Origin: UMGS755 sp045597205
GTDB lineage: Bacteria; Bacillota; Clostridia; UBA1381; UBA9506
Direction of reading: 5' to 3'
Assembly (NCBI GenBank): GCA_045597205.1
Contig: JAZODT010000089.1
Coordinates: 1 to 32,084 of the forward strand
Length of the DNA: 32,084 bases
A program made the translations under genes and the position numbers. The notes under the pieces are model-generated. The model saw only the letters and a list, made by a program, of their open reading frames with translations. It had not been told where the DNA came from and searched no databases. Positions 1 to 8,105 of the stretch are shown here, one piece after another (the first letter of the stretch is position 1; every line of letters begins with the position of its first letter).

Positions 1-23
1 GCATTATGCGGCTTAAAATATTT

Positions 24-776
24 TTAACCCAACAATACATCTGAAATGAGCATTAAGCAAAATCCCACCAAAAGGGCATAGGTTGCGCCACGCTGACTGC
101 CATGTGCATGGGTTTCCGGAATCATTTCATCACTAATGACATAAAGCATGGTGCCGCCGGCAAAGCTCAGGGCAAAAGGCAAAATGGTAGAAGCCACGCT
201 AACGGCAAAATAACCTATCATGGTGCCCACAACTTCTACAACTCCTGTAAGCATAGCAGCAACAAAGGTTTTTTGGGGTGTTACCCCTGCCGCCAGCATG
301 GGGCCAATAATCACCATACCCTCCGGAATGTTTTGCAGAGCAATACCCCCTGCAATCAATAGAGCCTGGGAAGCATCACCTGCGCCGAAGCCCACACCGG
401 CTGCAATCCCCTCCGGCAAGTTATGAATGGCAATCGCTGCTACAAACAAAAGAACCTTGCTTAAATCGGCATTTTTGTGTTGTTCCATATCCGTTCCCAT
501 CATTTTATGCAAATGGGGCACAACCTTATCAATCAAATTCAAACAAGCGGCACCGACAAAAATGCCCACAACTGTTATAACCACACCAAACCGACCACCA
601 TATTCTAAAGAAGGCATAATCAAACCAAGCACAGCTGCTGCCAACATAACACCTGCTGCAAAAGAAAGAACAATATCCGAAAACCTATGGGATATGTTTT
701 TAAAAATAAATCCCACCAGCGCACCGATAACTGTTGCACCGCCAACCCCTAAAGCTGTCAATAACACCAATTCCAT
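24..776 (-). CDS. ZIP family divalent metal transporter (ZupT/GufA-like)
   Basis: A 250-residue integral membrane protein that should import divalent metal ions such as Zn2+ into the cytoplasm. About eight hydrophobic segments are visible. The two ZIP signatures are intact: HNLPEG at residues 118-123 and QNIPEG at 148-153, in the helices that form the binuclear metal site. A His-rich stretch (HLHKMMGTDMEQHK, about 88-101) lies in the loop before them. The length matches bacterial ZupT (about 255 residues). The ATG at 776 is chosen over the GTG at 782 because GAGGG sits 7 nt upstream of the ATG, too close to the GTG. The gene is monocistronic, with its own promoter and the terminator of the preceding operon just upstream. 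The family call is firm; which metal it carries cannot be read from the sequence. Confidence 0.93.
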   Translation of the reverse strand: MELVLLTALGVGGATVIGALVGFIFKNISHRFSDIVLSFAAGVMLAAAVLGLIMPSLEYGGRFGVVITVVGIFVGAACLNLIDKVVPHLHKMMGTDMEQHKNADLSKVLLFVAAIAIHNLPEGIAAGVGFGAGDASQALLIAGGIALQNIPEGMVIIGPMLAAGVTPQKTFVAAMLTGVVEVVGTMIGYFAVSVASTILPFALSFAGGTMLYVISDEMIPETHAHGSQRGATYALLVGFCLMLISDVLLG

Positions 777-816
777 AATCACGCCCTCATCTTTCTAATC
801 AAAATGCTTTTTTAAC

Positions 817-845
817 AGTATAACATAAATTTCCTTATTCTTCAA
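817..845 (-). promoter_or_regulatory. Sigma-A type promoter of the ZIP transporter
   Basis: On the minus strand TTGAAG (840-845) is followed after exactly 17 bp by TATACT (817-822). Transcription would start near 810, giving a leader of about 34 nt before the ATG at 776. No metal-regulator operator (Zur or MntR type palindrome) was recognised here. Confidence 0.6.
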
Positions 846-853
846 CGAAAACC

Positions 854-885
854 AAAAAAAGGGTGCGACAACTTTTGTCGCACCC
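854..885 (-). terminator. Intrinsic terminator of the hrcA-to-M18 operon
   Basis: A perfect 11-bp stem, GGGTGCGACAA with TTGTCGCACCC (861-885, 3-nt loop), is followed on the minus strand by seven T (854-860). It lies 20 bp after the stop codon of the M18 aminopeptidase gene and separates it from the ZIP gene promoter. Confidence 0.9.
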
Positions 886-905
886 TTAAAAATCTTAAAT
901 TCATT

Positions 906-2276
906 TTAATTTTCAAAAAACGCTTTATAGCCCTTATACGCCATGTAAACATCCAGTTTGGAAGCTGCCTCCATAGGTGCATGCATCGAAAGCAGTGCCA
1001 CACCGCAATCCAGCACATCCACATCTAAATTGGCAACAAACTGTGCAATGGTACCACCGCCACCGCCGTCTACCTTGCCCAATTCTGCCGTTTGCCAAAG
1101 CACACCGGCATCATCAAAGCATCGGCGAACCTCGGCCACAAATTCAGCATCCGCATCCGATGTACCGGATTTACCTCTTGAACCGGTATACTTTGTTATG
1201 ACCAATCCACGACCAATATATGCAGCATTAAGTTTATCATTAACTTCAGGATAATTGGGGTCCATACCGCCGTTAACATCAGCAGATAAGCACTTTGAAT
1301 GATGGAATGTGCGCTTTAACATTAATTCATTATACTGCCCAGTTGTTTTTTCTATCAATAAAGCGACGGCATATTCAAAAAATGCCGAGCGCATACCGGT
1401 GCTACCCATACTGCCAATTTCTTCTTTATCCGTCAGCACACAAACAGCCGTTTTTTTAGGCGATTTAGCTGCAAAAAGCGCCGAAAGTGCTGTATAACCA
1501 CACACTCTGTCATCATGGCCATAAGCCACAATCATGCCTCTGTCTAAACCCATATCTTTTGCCTGCAAAGCTGGCACTGCCTCCAGCTCTGCTGAGAGAA
1601 AATCTTCTTCGCAAATACCAAATTCAGATGCGAGCAATGCTAAAACGGCTTCTTTTTCAGTATCCTTTTCTGCACAGTCTGCAGGAATACTGCCCACAAT
1701 AACATTTAACGCCTCACCGTTTATCACTTCTGTGGCTTTTTTCTGCATCTGGTCTGTTGCCAAATGAGGCAACAGGTCCGAAATATAAAACACCGGGTCT
1801 CCGGGTTTGTCGCCAATATCAATCTGCACCTTTGTGCCGTCTTTTTTCATAACCACACCGTGCAGGGCAAGGGGCAATGCCGTCCATTGATATTTTTTAA
1901 TGCCGCCATAGTAATGTGTTTTCAGCATTGCTAAGCCGGAATCGTCATAAAGGGGATGTTGTTTAATATCAATACGAGGGCAGTCGTTGTGGGCAATGAT
2001 AAAATGAATTCCCTGCTCTAAAGCCTCTTCACCTATCACAGCTAACAAAATACTTTTGTCACGGTTCACTAAATAAACCTTGTCACCGGTTTTTAAAGTC
2101 TCTTTTGTCTCTAAATCGCAAAAGCCATTCACTTCGGCCAGGCGTTTTGCCTCAGCACAAGCCAAGCGCTCGGTTTTACCGGCATCTAAAAATGCTTTAT
2201 AGCCTTCTGCAAAATTGAAAATTTCTTCTTTTAATTCCTTATCAACCTGCTTCCAGCCGCTTTCTGTCATATACAT
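906..2276 (-). CDS. M18 family metalloaminopeptidase (aspartyl aminopeptidase-like)
   Basis: A 456-residue cytoplasmic zinc aminopeptidase that removes N-terminal residues, typically acidic ones, from peptides. The expected metal-site motifs are present in order: HND at 96-98, YGHDDR at 252-257, DKEEIGSMGSTG at 283-294 with the Glu pair that supplies general base and ligand, SADV at 331-334 and MHAPME at 431-436. The length fits the family. The ATG at 2276 follows AGGAGGT with a 6-nt spacer. It starts 11 bp after lplA and is the last gene before a strong terminator, so it should be transcribed as the distal gene of the hrcA/dnaK operon. An aminopeptidase downstream of chaperone genes would suit peptide recycling after heat stress, but that is inference. 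Confidence 0.93.
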   Translation of the reverse strand: MYMTESGWKQVDKELKEEIFNFAEGYKAFLDAGKTERLACAEAKRLAEVNGFCDLETKETLKTGDKVYLVNRDKSILLAVIGEEALEQGIHFIIAHNDCPRIDIKQHPLYDDSGLAMLKTHYYGGIKKYQWTALPLALHGVVMKKDGTKVQIDIGDKPGDPVFYISDLLPHLATDQMQKKATEVINGEALNVIVGSIPADCAEKDTEKEAVLALLASEFGICEEDFLSAELEAVPALQAKDMGLDRGMIVAYGHDDRVCGYTALSALFAAKSPKKTAVCVLTDKEEIGSMGSTGMRSAFFEYAVALLIEKTTGQYNELMLKRTFHHSKCLSADVNGGMDPNYPEVNDKLNAAYIGRGLVITKYTGSRGKSGTSDADAEFVAEVRRCFDDAGVLWQTAELGKVDGGGGGTIAQFVANLDVDVLDCGVALLSMHAPMEAASKLDVYMAYKGYKAFFEN

Positions 2277-2287
2277 AACATGACCTC

Positions 2288-3265
2288 CTAAAACAACAGT
2301 TCTAACAATTCTTCACAGGACATTCCCTGTATGTATGCCGAAACATCCACAGAAGAGAGTATTTCTTCCACCGCCTGCCATTCGTGGCGGACTCCCTTTA
2401 ATTTTTCAGCAAGCTTTTCGGGGGATTCTTTTGAAAAAAAGTCACCATAAAACCGACAATCCTGAATCACAGACTCGCCGCTAATATCCATTTGCACTTC
2501 AACACTGCCAAATGAATACCGTTGTTTCCGATTATAAGCATATTGGGGTGAATAGCCAAAATTCCATGCCCAGGTGGCATATTTTTCGTCTCTTAGTTTT
2601 TCAATTTCGTTTTTATGTTGATTTAAATCATAGTATTGACAATCCGGTTTGTTTTTAACCATAAAGTCTGCAAACCGGCGGATAAATTCCTCAGGCGAAA
2701 GCGCCTCTTGCATATGGGTACTGATGTTGGTCACCCTACTCCGCACCGATTGAATCCCTTTACTTTTAATTTTATCCGGTGAAACCTTTAAGGCATCTGA
2801 TAATTTTTCCTGACTGGCGCTGTATAAAAGCGTGCCATGATGCATCATCCTCTGTTTATACATATATTGGGCATTGCCAGATATTTTTTGTTCTCCTATC
2901 ACCAAATCATTTCTGCCTTTTAACCTTGCTTCAACACCTAAGGTGTGTAAAAAATCAATCACCGGTTCTGTAAATTTCTGATAATTGCTAAAATCGTTAT
3001 CCGAATTGACAATGAACGTAAAATTAATATTCCCCAAATCGTGAAATACGGCTCCGCCGCCGGACATGCGTCGCACCACAGAAATGCCCTGCGTGCGCAC
3101 ATAATCATAATTAATTTCGCCCAGAGTATTCTGGTTTCTGCCAATAACAATCGTGTTATCGTTGCGCCAAAGCATAAAAATTTCTTCATTTAAATGCTGC
3201 ACCAGATATTCTTCTGCTGCCAGATTGAAATAAGGGTCTGTACTTTCGTTATATATAAACAACAT
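2288..3265 (-). CDS. lplA: Lipoate-protein ligase A
   Basis: A 325-residue enzyme that activates free lipoate with ATP and attaches it to a lysine of lipoyl-domain proteins (glycine cleavage H protein, 2-oxoacid dehydrogenase E2). The N-terminal catalytic domain carries the diagnostic RRMSGGGAVFHDLGN block near residues 64-78 and the lysine motif GEQKISGNAQ near 123-132. The C-terminal third is the accessory domain of bacterial LplA, so this is the full-length ligase and not a LipL/LipM transferase. The start ATG follows AAAGGA. The gene begins 5 bp after the dnaJ stop codon, an uncommon place for lplA, and is followed 11 bp later by the M18 peptidase gene. Confidence 0.95.
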   Translation of the reverse strand: MLFIYNESTDPYFNLAAEEYLVQHLNEEIFMLWRNDNTIVIGRNQNTLGEINYDYVRTQGISVVRRMSGGGAVFHDLGNINFTFIVNSDNDFSNYQKFTEPVIDFLHTLGVEARLKGRNDLVIGEQKISGNAQYMYKQRMMHHGTLLYSASQEKLSDALKVSPDKIKSKGIQSVRSRVTNISTHMQEALSPEEFIRRFADFMVKNKPDCQYYDLNQHKNEIEKLRDEKYATWAWNFGYSPQYAYNRKQRYSFGSVEVQMDISGESVIQDCRFYGDFFSKESPEKLAEKLKGVRHEWQAVEEILSSVDVSAYIQGMSCEELLELLF

Positions 3266-3270
3266 TAATA

Positions 3271-4416
3271 TCAGTCCTTTCCGTTATTGCCACGCATTTT
3301 ATCAAAAAAACTTTTTTGTTTGCTATGATTATTGCCTTTTAAGCCACCTTCAAATTCGCGGAGTAAATCCTTTTGCTTAGCGGATAAATGAGTGGGAATT
3401 TCCACATTCACTTTCACATACTGGTCACCCCGACCGCTTTTACGCAACATGGGAATGCCCTTGCCCTTTAAGCGGAACACCGTTCCGGTTTGTGTGCCCT
3501 CGGGGATAGTATATTTTACCTTGCCGTCCAAAGTAGGCACCTCTAATTCTGCACCTAAAGCCGCCTGCACAAAGGTGATGGGCACCTCACACAAAACATC
3601 ATAATTATTTCTTTGAAAAAGGTCATGCGGTTGCACTGCCACAGCCACAAACAAATTACCTGCCGGTGCACCTTGATCGCCCACATTGCCCTGACCACTC
3701 AGTGAAATACTCTGGCCATGGTCAATGCCAGCGGGAATTTTCACCTTAATGGTACGGGACTTTCTCACCTTACCTTTGCCGGCACATTTACCGCAGGGGT
3801 CTTTGACAATTTTACCTTTACCACCACAAGTGGTACAGGTTGTAACGGTTGACATATTCCCCAAAATCGTGCGTTGTGTGCTACGTACCTGACCGGAGCC
3901 GCCACAGGTAGAACAAGTGACTACGTCACTGCCGGCTTTAGCACCGCTACCGTCACATTCATCACAATATTCAACTCTATATAAATTAATTTCTTTTTCG
4001 CAACCAAAGGCCGCCTCTTCAAAGGTAATCGTTACCTGTGTTTCTAAATCTGAACCCCGTTTAGGCGCATTGCGTCTGGCACTGCGGCCACCACCAAAGC
4101 CACCGCCGAAAAAGCCTTCAAAAATATCGCCAAAATCAAAGCCACCGCCAAAACCGCCGAAACCACTGCCACCGGCGCCAAAATTGGGATCTACACCGGC
4201 GTGACCAAACTGGTCATAACGCTGTTTTTTCTCGTTGTCAGAAAGCACCTCATAAGCCTCGTTTACCTCTTTAAACTTAGCTTCTGCTTCTTTATTGTCG
4301 GGATTTAAGTCCGGATGATATTTCTTTGCCTGTTTGCGAAAGGCTTTTTTAATCTCATCGGCACCGGCGCTTCTGTCCACGCCTAACACTTCATAATAAT
4401 CTCTTTTTTCTGCCAT
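3271..4416 (-). CDS. dnaJ: Chaperone protein DnaJ (Hsp40)
   Basis: The DnaK co-chaperone, 381 residues, type I. Visible in order: a J-domain at about 1-70 with the HPD motif in YHPDLNPD, a Gly/Phe-rich linker, four zinc-binding CxxCxGxG repeats (CDECDGSG, CSTCGGSG, CTTCGGKG, CGKCAGKG), and the two beta-barrel substrate-binding domains. Start: an in-frame reading frame extends 20 codons upstream, but those codons run through a hairpin and do not resemble DnaJ. The ATG at 4416 begins the conserved MAEKRDYYEVLG and has GAGGG about 10 nt upstream. It follows dnaK after 73 bp containing a strong hairpin, and precedes lplA by 5 bp. Confidence 0.98.
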   Translation of the reverse strand: MAEKRDYYEVLGVDRSAGADEIKKAFRKQAKKYHPDLNPDNKEAEAKFKEVNEAYEVLSDNEKKQRYDQFGHAGVDPNFGAGGSGFGGFGGGFDFGDIFEGFFGGGFGGGRSARRNAPKRGSDLETQVTITFEEAAFGCEKEINLYRVEYCDECDGSGAKAGSDVVTCSTCGGSGQVRSTQRTILGNMSTVTTCTTCGGKGKIVKDPCGKCAGKGKVRKSRTIKVKIPAGIDHGQSISLSGQGNVGDQGAPAGNLFVAVAVQPHDLFQRNNYDVLCEVPITFVQAALGAELEVPTLDGKVKYTIPEGTQTGTVFRLKGKGIPMLRKSGRGDQYVKVNVEIPTHLSAKQKDLLREFEGGLKGNNHSKQKSFFDKMRGNNGKD

Positions 4417-4441
4417 ACAATCTTCACCCTCATAGCAAGTT

Positions 4442-4470
4442 AACCCACGACGGTCAAACCGCCGTGGGTT
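4442..4470 (-). other. dnaK-dnaJ intercistronic hairpin
   Basis: AACCCACGACGGT (4442-4454) pairs with ACCGCCGTGGGTT (4458-4470), a 13-bp stem with one A.C mismatch and a 3-nt loop. It begins 19 nt after the dnaK stop. No T-run follows on the minus strand, so it is not a classical terminator. A role in 3'-end protection of dnaK mRNA, processing, or partial attenuation of dnaJ is inferred. Confidence 0.75.
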
Positions 4471-4489
4471 AGTCATTTAAACTTTAAAA

Positions 4490-6322
4490 TTAATCAACAA
4501 CTTCGTAATCTGTATCGACCACGTTATCATCATTTCCGCCTGGTGCAGCACCTGCACCGGCATCAGGTCCCGGCGTAGCGCCCTGGGGGTTCGCTGCCTG
4601 ATAAACTTTGGCACTTACCTCATAAAACTTAGCAGAAAGTGCTTCAGAAGCTTTTTTAATTGCCTCTACATCTGTACCCTTTAAGGCTTCTTTCACTTTT
4701 TCAATTTCTGCCTCAATCGCTGCTTTATCAGCTGCTTCTACCTTATCGCCTAAATCCTTTAAGGATTTTTCGCTTTGATAAACCAAAGAATCTGCATTGT
4801 TGCGAGCATCAATTTCTTCTTTTTTCGCTTTATCTTCAGCTGCAAACTGTTCAGCTTCTTTCACAGCCTTATCAATTTCATCATCAGAAAGATTGGTGCT
4901 TGCTGTAATGGTAATTTCCTGCTCGTTTCCGGTTCCTAAGTCCTTAGCAGAAACATGCACAATGCCGTTTGCATCAATATCAAACGTAACTTCAATCTGA
5001 GGCACACCACGGGGTGCGGAAGGAATGTTATCCAAATGGAATTTACCCAATGTTTTGTTATAAGCCGCCATCTCGCGTTCACCCTGCAGAACGTGTACTT
5101 CAACGCTGGTCTGACCGTCTGCTGCAGTGGAGAAAATCTGAGATTTCTTTGTGGGAATAGTGGTGTTACGTTCAATTAATTTAGTGAACACACCGCCTAA
5201 GGTTTCAAGACCTAAGGAAAGAGGTGTTACGTCTAAGAGAACGATGCCGCTCACATCGCCGGATAAAACGGCACCCTGAATAGAAGCACCAACAGCTACG
5301 CATTCATCGGGGTTAATGCCCTTGTGAGGCTCTTTGCCTGTAATTTTCTTAACAGCTTCCTGCACGGCAGGAATTCTGGAAGAACCACCAACTAGCAATA
5401 CCTTATCAATTTCACCAGCAGAAAGGCCTGCATCACGCAGCGCATTTCTGGTGGGTTCCATGGTTGCTTCCACCAAATCGCTGGTCAGTTCATCAAATTT
5501 TGCACGGGTTAAATTCATATCCAAATGTTTAGGACCGGTTGCATCGGCTGTAATAAAGGGCAGATTAATGTTGGTGGTTGTCACACCGGAAAGCTCAATT
5601 TTCGCTTTTTCTGCTGCTTCCTTTAATCTCTGCAGAGCCATTTTATCAGCCTTTAAGTCAATACCGTTTTCCTTTTTAAACTCATCCGCCAAATAATCAA
5701 TCACTCTCTGGTCAAAGTCATCGCCGCCTAAACGGTTATTACCGCTGGTAGCGAGCACTTCAAAAATGCCATCGCCCAGTTCCAGAATCGATACGTCAAA
5801 AGTACCGCCGCCTAAGTCATAAACCATAATTTTCTGGTCATTTTCTTTATCCATACCATAGGCAAGTGCTGCTGCGGTAGGCTCATTAATAATTCTCTGC
5901 ACTTCAAGACCTGCAATTTTGCCGGCATCTTTGGTTGCCTGTCTCTGAGAGTCGTTAAAGTAAGCAGGAACGGTGATAACTGCATGAGAAACAGGCTCAC
6001 CTAAATATGCTTCAGCATCTGCCTTTAATTTCTGCAGAATCATTGCAGAAATTTCCTGAGGTGAATAAGACTTGCCGTCAATATCCACCTTTTTGTTAGA
6101 ACCCATATCACGTTTAATAGAGCTAATGGTGTTATCCGGATTTGTAATTGCCTGACGTTTTGCCACCTGACCTACCAAACGTTCGCCTTCTTTAGAAAAA
6201 GCTACCACAGACGGGGTGGTTCTGCCACCTTCTGCGTTAGGAATAACGGTAGGTTCGCCACCTTCAATAACCGATACACAAGAGTTTGTTGTACCTAAGT
6301 CTATACCAATAATTTTTGCCAT
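4490..6322 (-). CDS. dnaK: Chaperone protein DnaK (Hsp70)
   Basis: ATP-driven Hsp70 chaperone, 610 residues, the length typical of Firmicutes. The N-terminal ATPase domain shows the phosphate-binding IGIDLGTTNSC near 4-14, the NEPTAAALAYG segment, the DLGGGTFDVSIL loop and VLLVGGSSRIP. The substrate-binding domain (VLLLDVTPLSLGLET, VHVLQGER) and helical lid follow, and the C-terminus ends in acidic residues (DNVVDTDYEVVD), as in bacterial DnaK. The ATG at 6322 is preferred over the one at 6328 because AGGAGGT ends 7 nt upstream of it. It is the third gene of the CIRCE-regulated operon, 63 bp downstream of grpE. Confidence 0.99.
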   Translation of the reverse strand: MAKIIGIDLGTTNSCVSVIEGGEPTVIPNAEGGRTTPSVVAFSKEGERLVGQVAKRQAITNPDNTISSIKRDMGSNKKVDIDGKSYSPQEISAMILQKLKADAEAYLGEPVSHAVITVPAYFNDSQRQATKDAGKIAGLEVQRIINEPTAAALAYGMDKENDQKIMVYDLGGGTFDVSILELGDGIFEVLATSGNNRLGGDDFDQRVIDYLADEFKKENGIDLKADKMALQRLKEAAEKAKIELSGVTTTNINLPFITADATGPKHLDMNLTRAKFDELTSDLVEATMEPTRNALRDAGLSAGEIDKVLLVGGSSRIPAVQEAVKKITGKEPHKGINPDECVAVGASIQGAVLSGDVSGIVLLDVTPLSLGLETLGGVFTKLIERNTTIPTKKSQIFSTAADGQTSVEVHVLQGEREMAAYNKTLGKFHLDNIPSAPRGVPQIEVTFDIDANGIVHVSAKDLGTGNEQEITITASTNLSDDEIDKAVKEAEQFAAEDKAKKEEIDARNNADSLVYQSEKSLKDLGDKVEAADKAAIEAEIEKVKEALKGTDVEAIKKASEALSAKFYEVSAKVYQAANPQGATPGPDAGAGAAPGGNDDNVVDTDYEVVD

Positions 6323-6385
6323 GATCATTACCTCCTGATAATGTAAAAAACTTTAATATTTTTATATATGAACGGCGTTTGCCGC

Positions 6386-6940
6386 TTAGTTTGCTACTTT
6401 CACCATCGAATAACGGATAACCTTATCTTTCATGGTGTATCCCTTTGCAAATTGTTCAACCACAATTTGTTCGCCCACAGTTTCATCTTCCACATGCATC
6501 ACAGCATTGTGCAAATTAGGGTCAAAGAGCTTGCCCACAGCTTCAATTTCGCTAACACCTAATTTTGAAAGGGTTTCTAAAAGCTGTTTTAAAATCATCT
6601 GCACGCCCTCTTTCATGGGCGAATCCTCTGCCGCTTCCACAGCACGTTCTAAATTATCCAAAACCGGCAACAGGCTTTCAACTGCATCCGCCTGAGCGGT
6701 TACATAAATGCCGTCTTTTTCTTTCTGTGTCCGGCGTTTATAATTATCATATTCAGCCAGCGTCCGTAAATGCTTGTCATAAAGCTCATCATAGCTTTTC
6801 TGCAAGGGATTTTCTTCTGTTTCTGCCACCTCTTCTTGAGTAGTTTCTTCCACCTGTTCCTCTTGCTCTAACACTTCGTTTTCAACTATGACTTTTTCTT
6901 TATCATTACTCACGTTGTGATTCATTCCTTTCTCTGTCAT
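6386..6940 (-). CDS. grpE: Nucleotide exchange factor GrpE
   Basis: The ADP/ATP exchange factor for DnaK, 184 residues. There is an acidic, low-complexity N-terminal third (about 10-45, rich in Glu), a long helix containing the conserved YDELYDKHLRTLAEYDNYKRRT segment, and the C-terminal beta domain with PNLHNAVMHVEDE. The start ATG at 6940 overlaps the hrcA stop by 4 bp (ATGA), implying translational coupling. A second ATG at 6925 with AAAGGA directly in front is a possible alternative, but it is too close to a usable ribosome binding site. Confidence 0.97.
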   Translation of the reverse strand: MTEKGMNHNVSNDKEKVIVENEVLEQEEQVEETTQEEVAETEENPLQKSYDELYDKHLRTLAEYDNYKRRTQKEKDGIYVTAQADAVESLLPVLDNLERAVEAAEDSPMKEGVQMILKQLLETLSKLGVSEIEAVGKLFDPNLHNAVMHVEDETVGEQIVVEQFAKGYTMKDKVIRYSMVKVAN

Positions 6941-7995
6941 TCCTCATCCACATAAAGCTCATATAAAAGCCGGTTTAGCATGGCCGAAATTTTTTTAATT
7001 TTGGCAATAGTACGGGGATAATCCATTCGGGTAGGACCAATAATACCCAATTTACCCATCACCCGATTGCCCACATAATAATTGGCTGTAATCACGCTGG
7101 ATTTTTTCATAATATCCAATGCATTTTCTTGGCCAATACGAACCGTAATCCCGCCACTTTGCTGCCCTTCATTTTCCTGCGTCTGCAAAATTTCTGCCAC
7201 TTTGTTTTTATCATCTAAAAATTCTAAAAATTCTTTAGCGCGCTTTACGTCACTGAATTCGGGATAGTTTAAAATATTGGTTGCTCCACTGGTAAACACT
7301 TCTGTTTCTGCACGAACATCATCAATAACATCGGCAATAAAATCCAAAACAGGGAATAAAAGTTCAAAATGTGCCTGCATAGCACGACGGATTTCACTGA
7401 TTTTTGCCGCACTAATTTCGTCAAGCGTCAAGCCTGCCAGCTTTTCACGTAATAACGCTGAAAAACTGTGAACAAACTCATTATCCACACCGGCAGGGAG
7501 CAATACCCGCTTATGCTTCATAACCCCTTCATTCGTCACCAAAATAATGAGGACCGAGCTGCTATCCACCGGCACCAATTCCACCGTTTTAATGGCACCG
7601 CGCTTCATTTCGGGTGTTGTGAGCACCGCTGTGTAATTGGTCAGCTCCGAAAGAATGACCGAAGCACGCTTGATAATTTTATCAATCTGCCCCAATTGCC
7701 ATTCCAACGTGCCGCCTAAAGCCGTTAAATCCTGCACCGTCAGCTCATAATCGTTCATAAGCGAATCCACATACAGACGATAGCCCTTATCAGAGGGAAT
7801 TCTGCCTGCTGAAGTATGCGGCTGTTCTAAGTAACCCATTTCCTCCAAATCTGCCATTTCGTTACGAATCGTGGCGCTGGATAACCCAATATCCAAATTT
7901 CTTGCCACATGCCGTGAGCCAATGGGTTCAGCACTTTTGATGTATTCATTTATGATCGAATGAAGGATTTTTTTCTTTCTTTCGTTCATATCCAT
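6937..7995 (-). CDS. hrcA: Heat-inducible transcription repressor HrcA
   Basis: The CIRCE-binding repressor of class I heat-shock genes, 352 residues. The N-terminal winged-helix region contains the conserved EPIGSRHVAR, LSSATIRNEMADLEEMGYLEQPHTSAGRIPSDKGYR block. A GAF-like dimerisation core follows, and the C-terminus has the family segment GIIGPTRMDYPRTIA. An upstream GTG at 8004 would overlap the ribosome binding site GGGGTGG. The ATG at 7995 lies 5 nt after it and the ATG at 7989 lies 11 nt after it, so either ATG is possible. First gene of the operon, under a CIRCE element that gives autoregulation. HrcA folding depends on GroEL in characterised species. Confidence 0.97.
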   Translation of the reverse strand: MDMNERKKKILHSIINEYIKSAEPIGSRHVARNLDIGLSSATIRNEMADLEEMGYLEQPHTSAGRIPSDKGYRLYVDSLMNDYELTVQDLTALGGTLEWQLGQIDKIIKRASVILSELTNYTAVLTTPEMKRGAIKTVELVPVDSSSVLIILVTNEGVMKHKRVLLPAGVDNEFVHSFSALLREKLAGLTLDEISAAKISEIRRAMQAHFELLFPVLDFIADVIDDVRAETEVFTSGATNILNYPEFSDVKRAKEFLEFLDDKNKVAEILQTQENEGQQSGGITVRIGQENALDIMKKSSVITANYYVGNRVMGKLGIIGPTRMDYPRTIAKIKKISAMLNRLLYELYVDEE

Positions 7996-8011
7996 AACAT
8001 CCACCCCGTTG

Positions 8012-8038
8012 TTAGCACTCTTTCTTGTCGAGTGCTAA
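8012..8038 (-). promoter_or_regulatory. CIRCE operator (HrcA binding site)
   Basis: A perfect match to the consensus: TTAGCACTC (8012-8020), a 9-bp spacer, then GAGTGCTAA (8030-8038). It lies immediately downstream of the -10 hexamer and covers the expected transcription start, so bound HrcA would block initiation of the hrcA-grpE-dnaK-dnaJ operon. Confidence 0.99.
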
Positions 8039-8042
8039 TAAT

Positions 8043-8071
8043 AAGATAACACGTTTTATGATAATTGTCAA
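8043..8071 (-). promoter_or_regulatory. Sigma-A promoter of the heat-shock operon
   Basis: TTGACA (8066-8071), a 17-bp spacer, then TATCTT (8043-8048) on the minus strand. The predicted start near 8036 falls inside CIRCE. This is the standard arrangement for HrcA-controlled vegetative promoters. Confidence 0.9.
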
Positions 8072-8105
8072 GTAGTAATTTATGAATTTTTTATGACCAA
8101 AACCT

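Noticed and set aside
3917..4204. Proline/lysine-rich reading frame opposite dnaJ
   Set aside because: It is the antisense of the Gly/Phe-rich and zinc-finger region of DnaJ; composition reflects that region, no start signal.
5334..5696. 120-codon reading frame opposite dnaK
   Set aside because: Antisense shadow of a highly conserved gene, with no ribosome binding site and no recognisable family.
8041..8105. Terminator between holA and the heat-shock operon
   Set aside because: No stem followed by a T-run could be found; only the CIRCE palindrome and the promoter are present.
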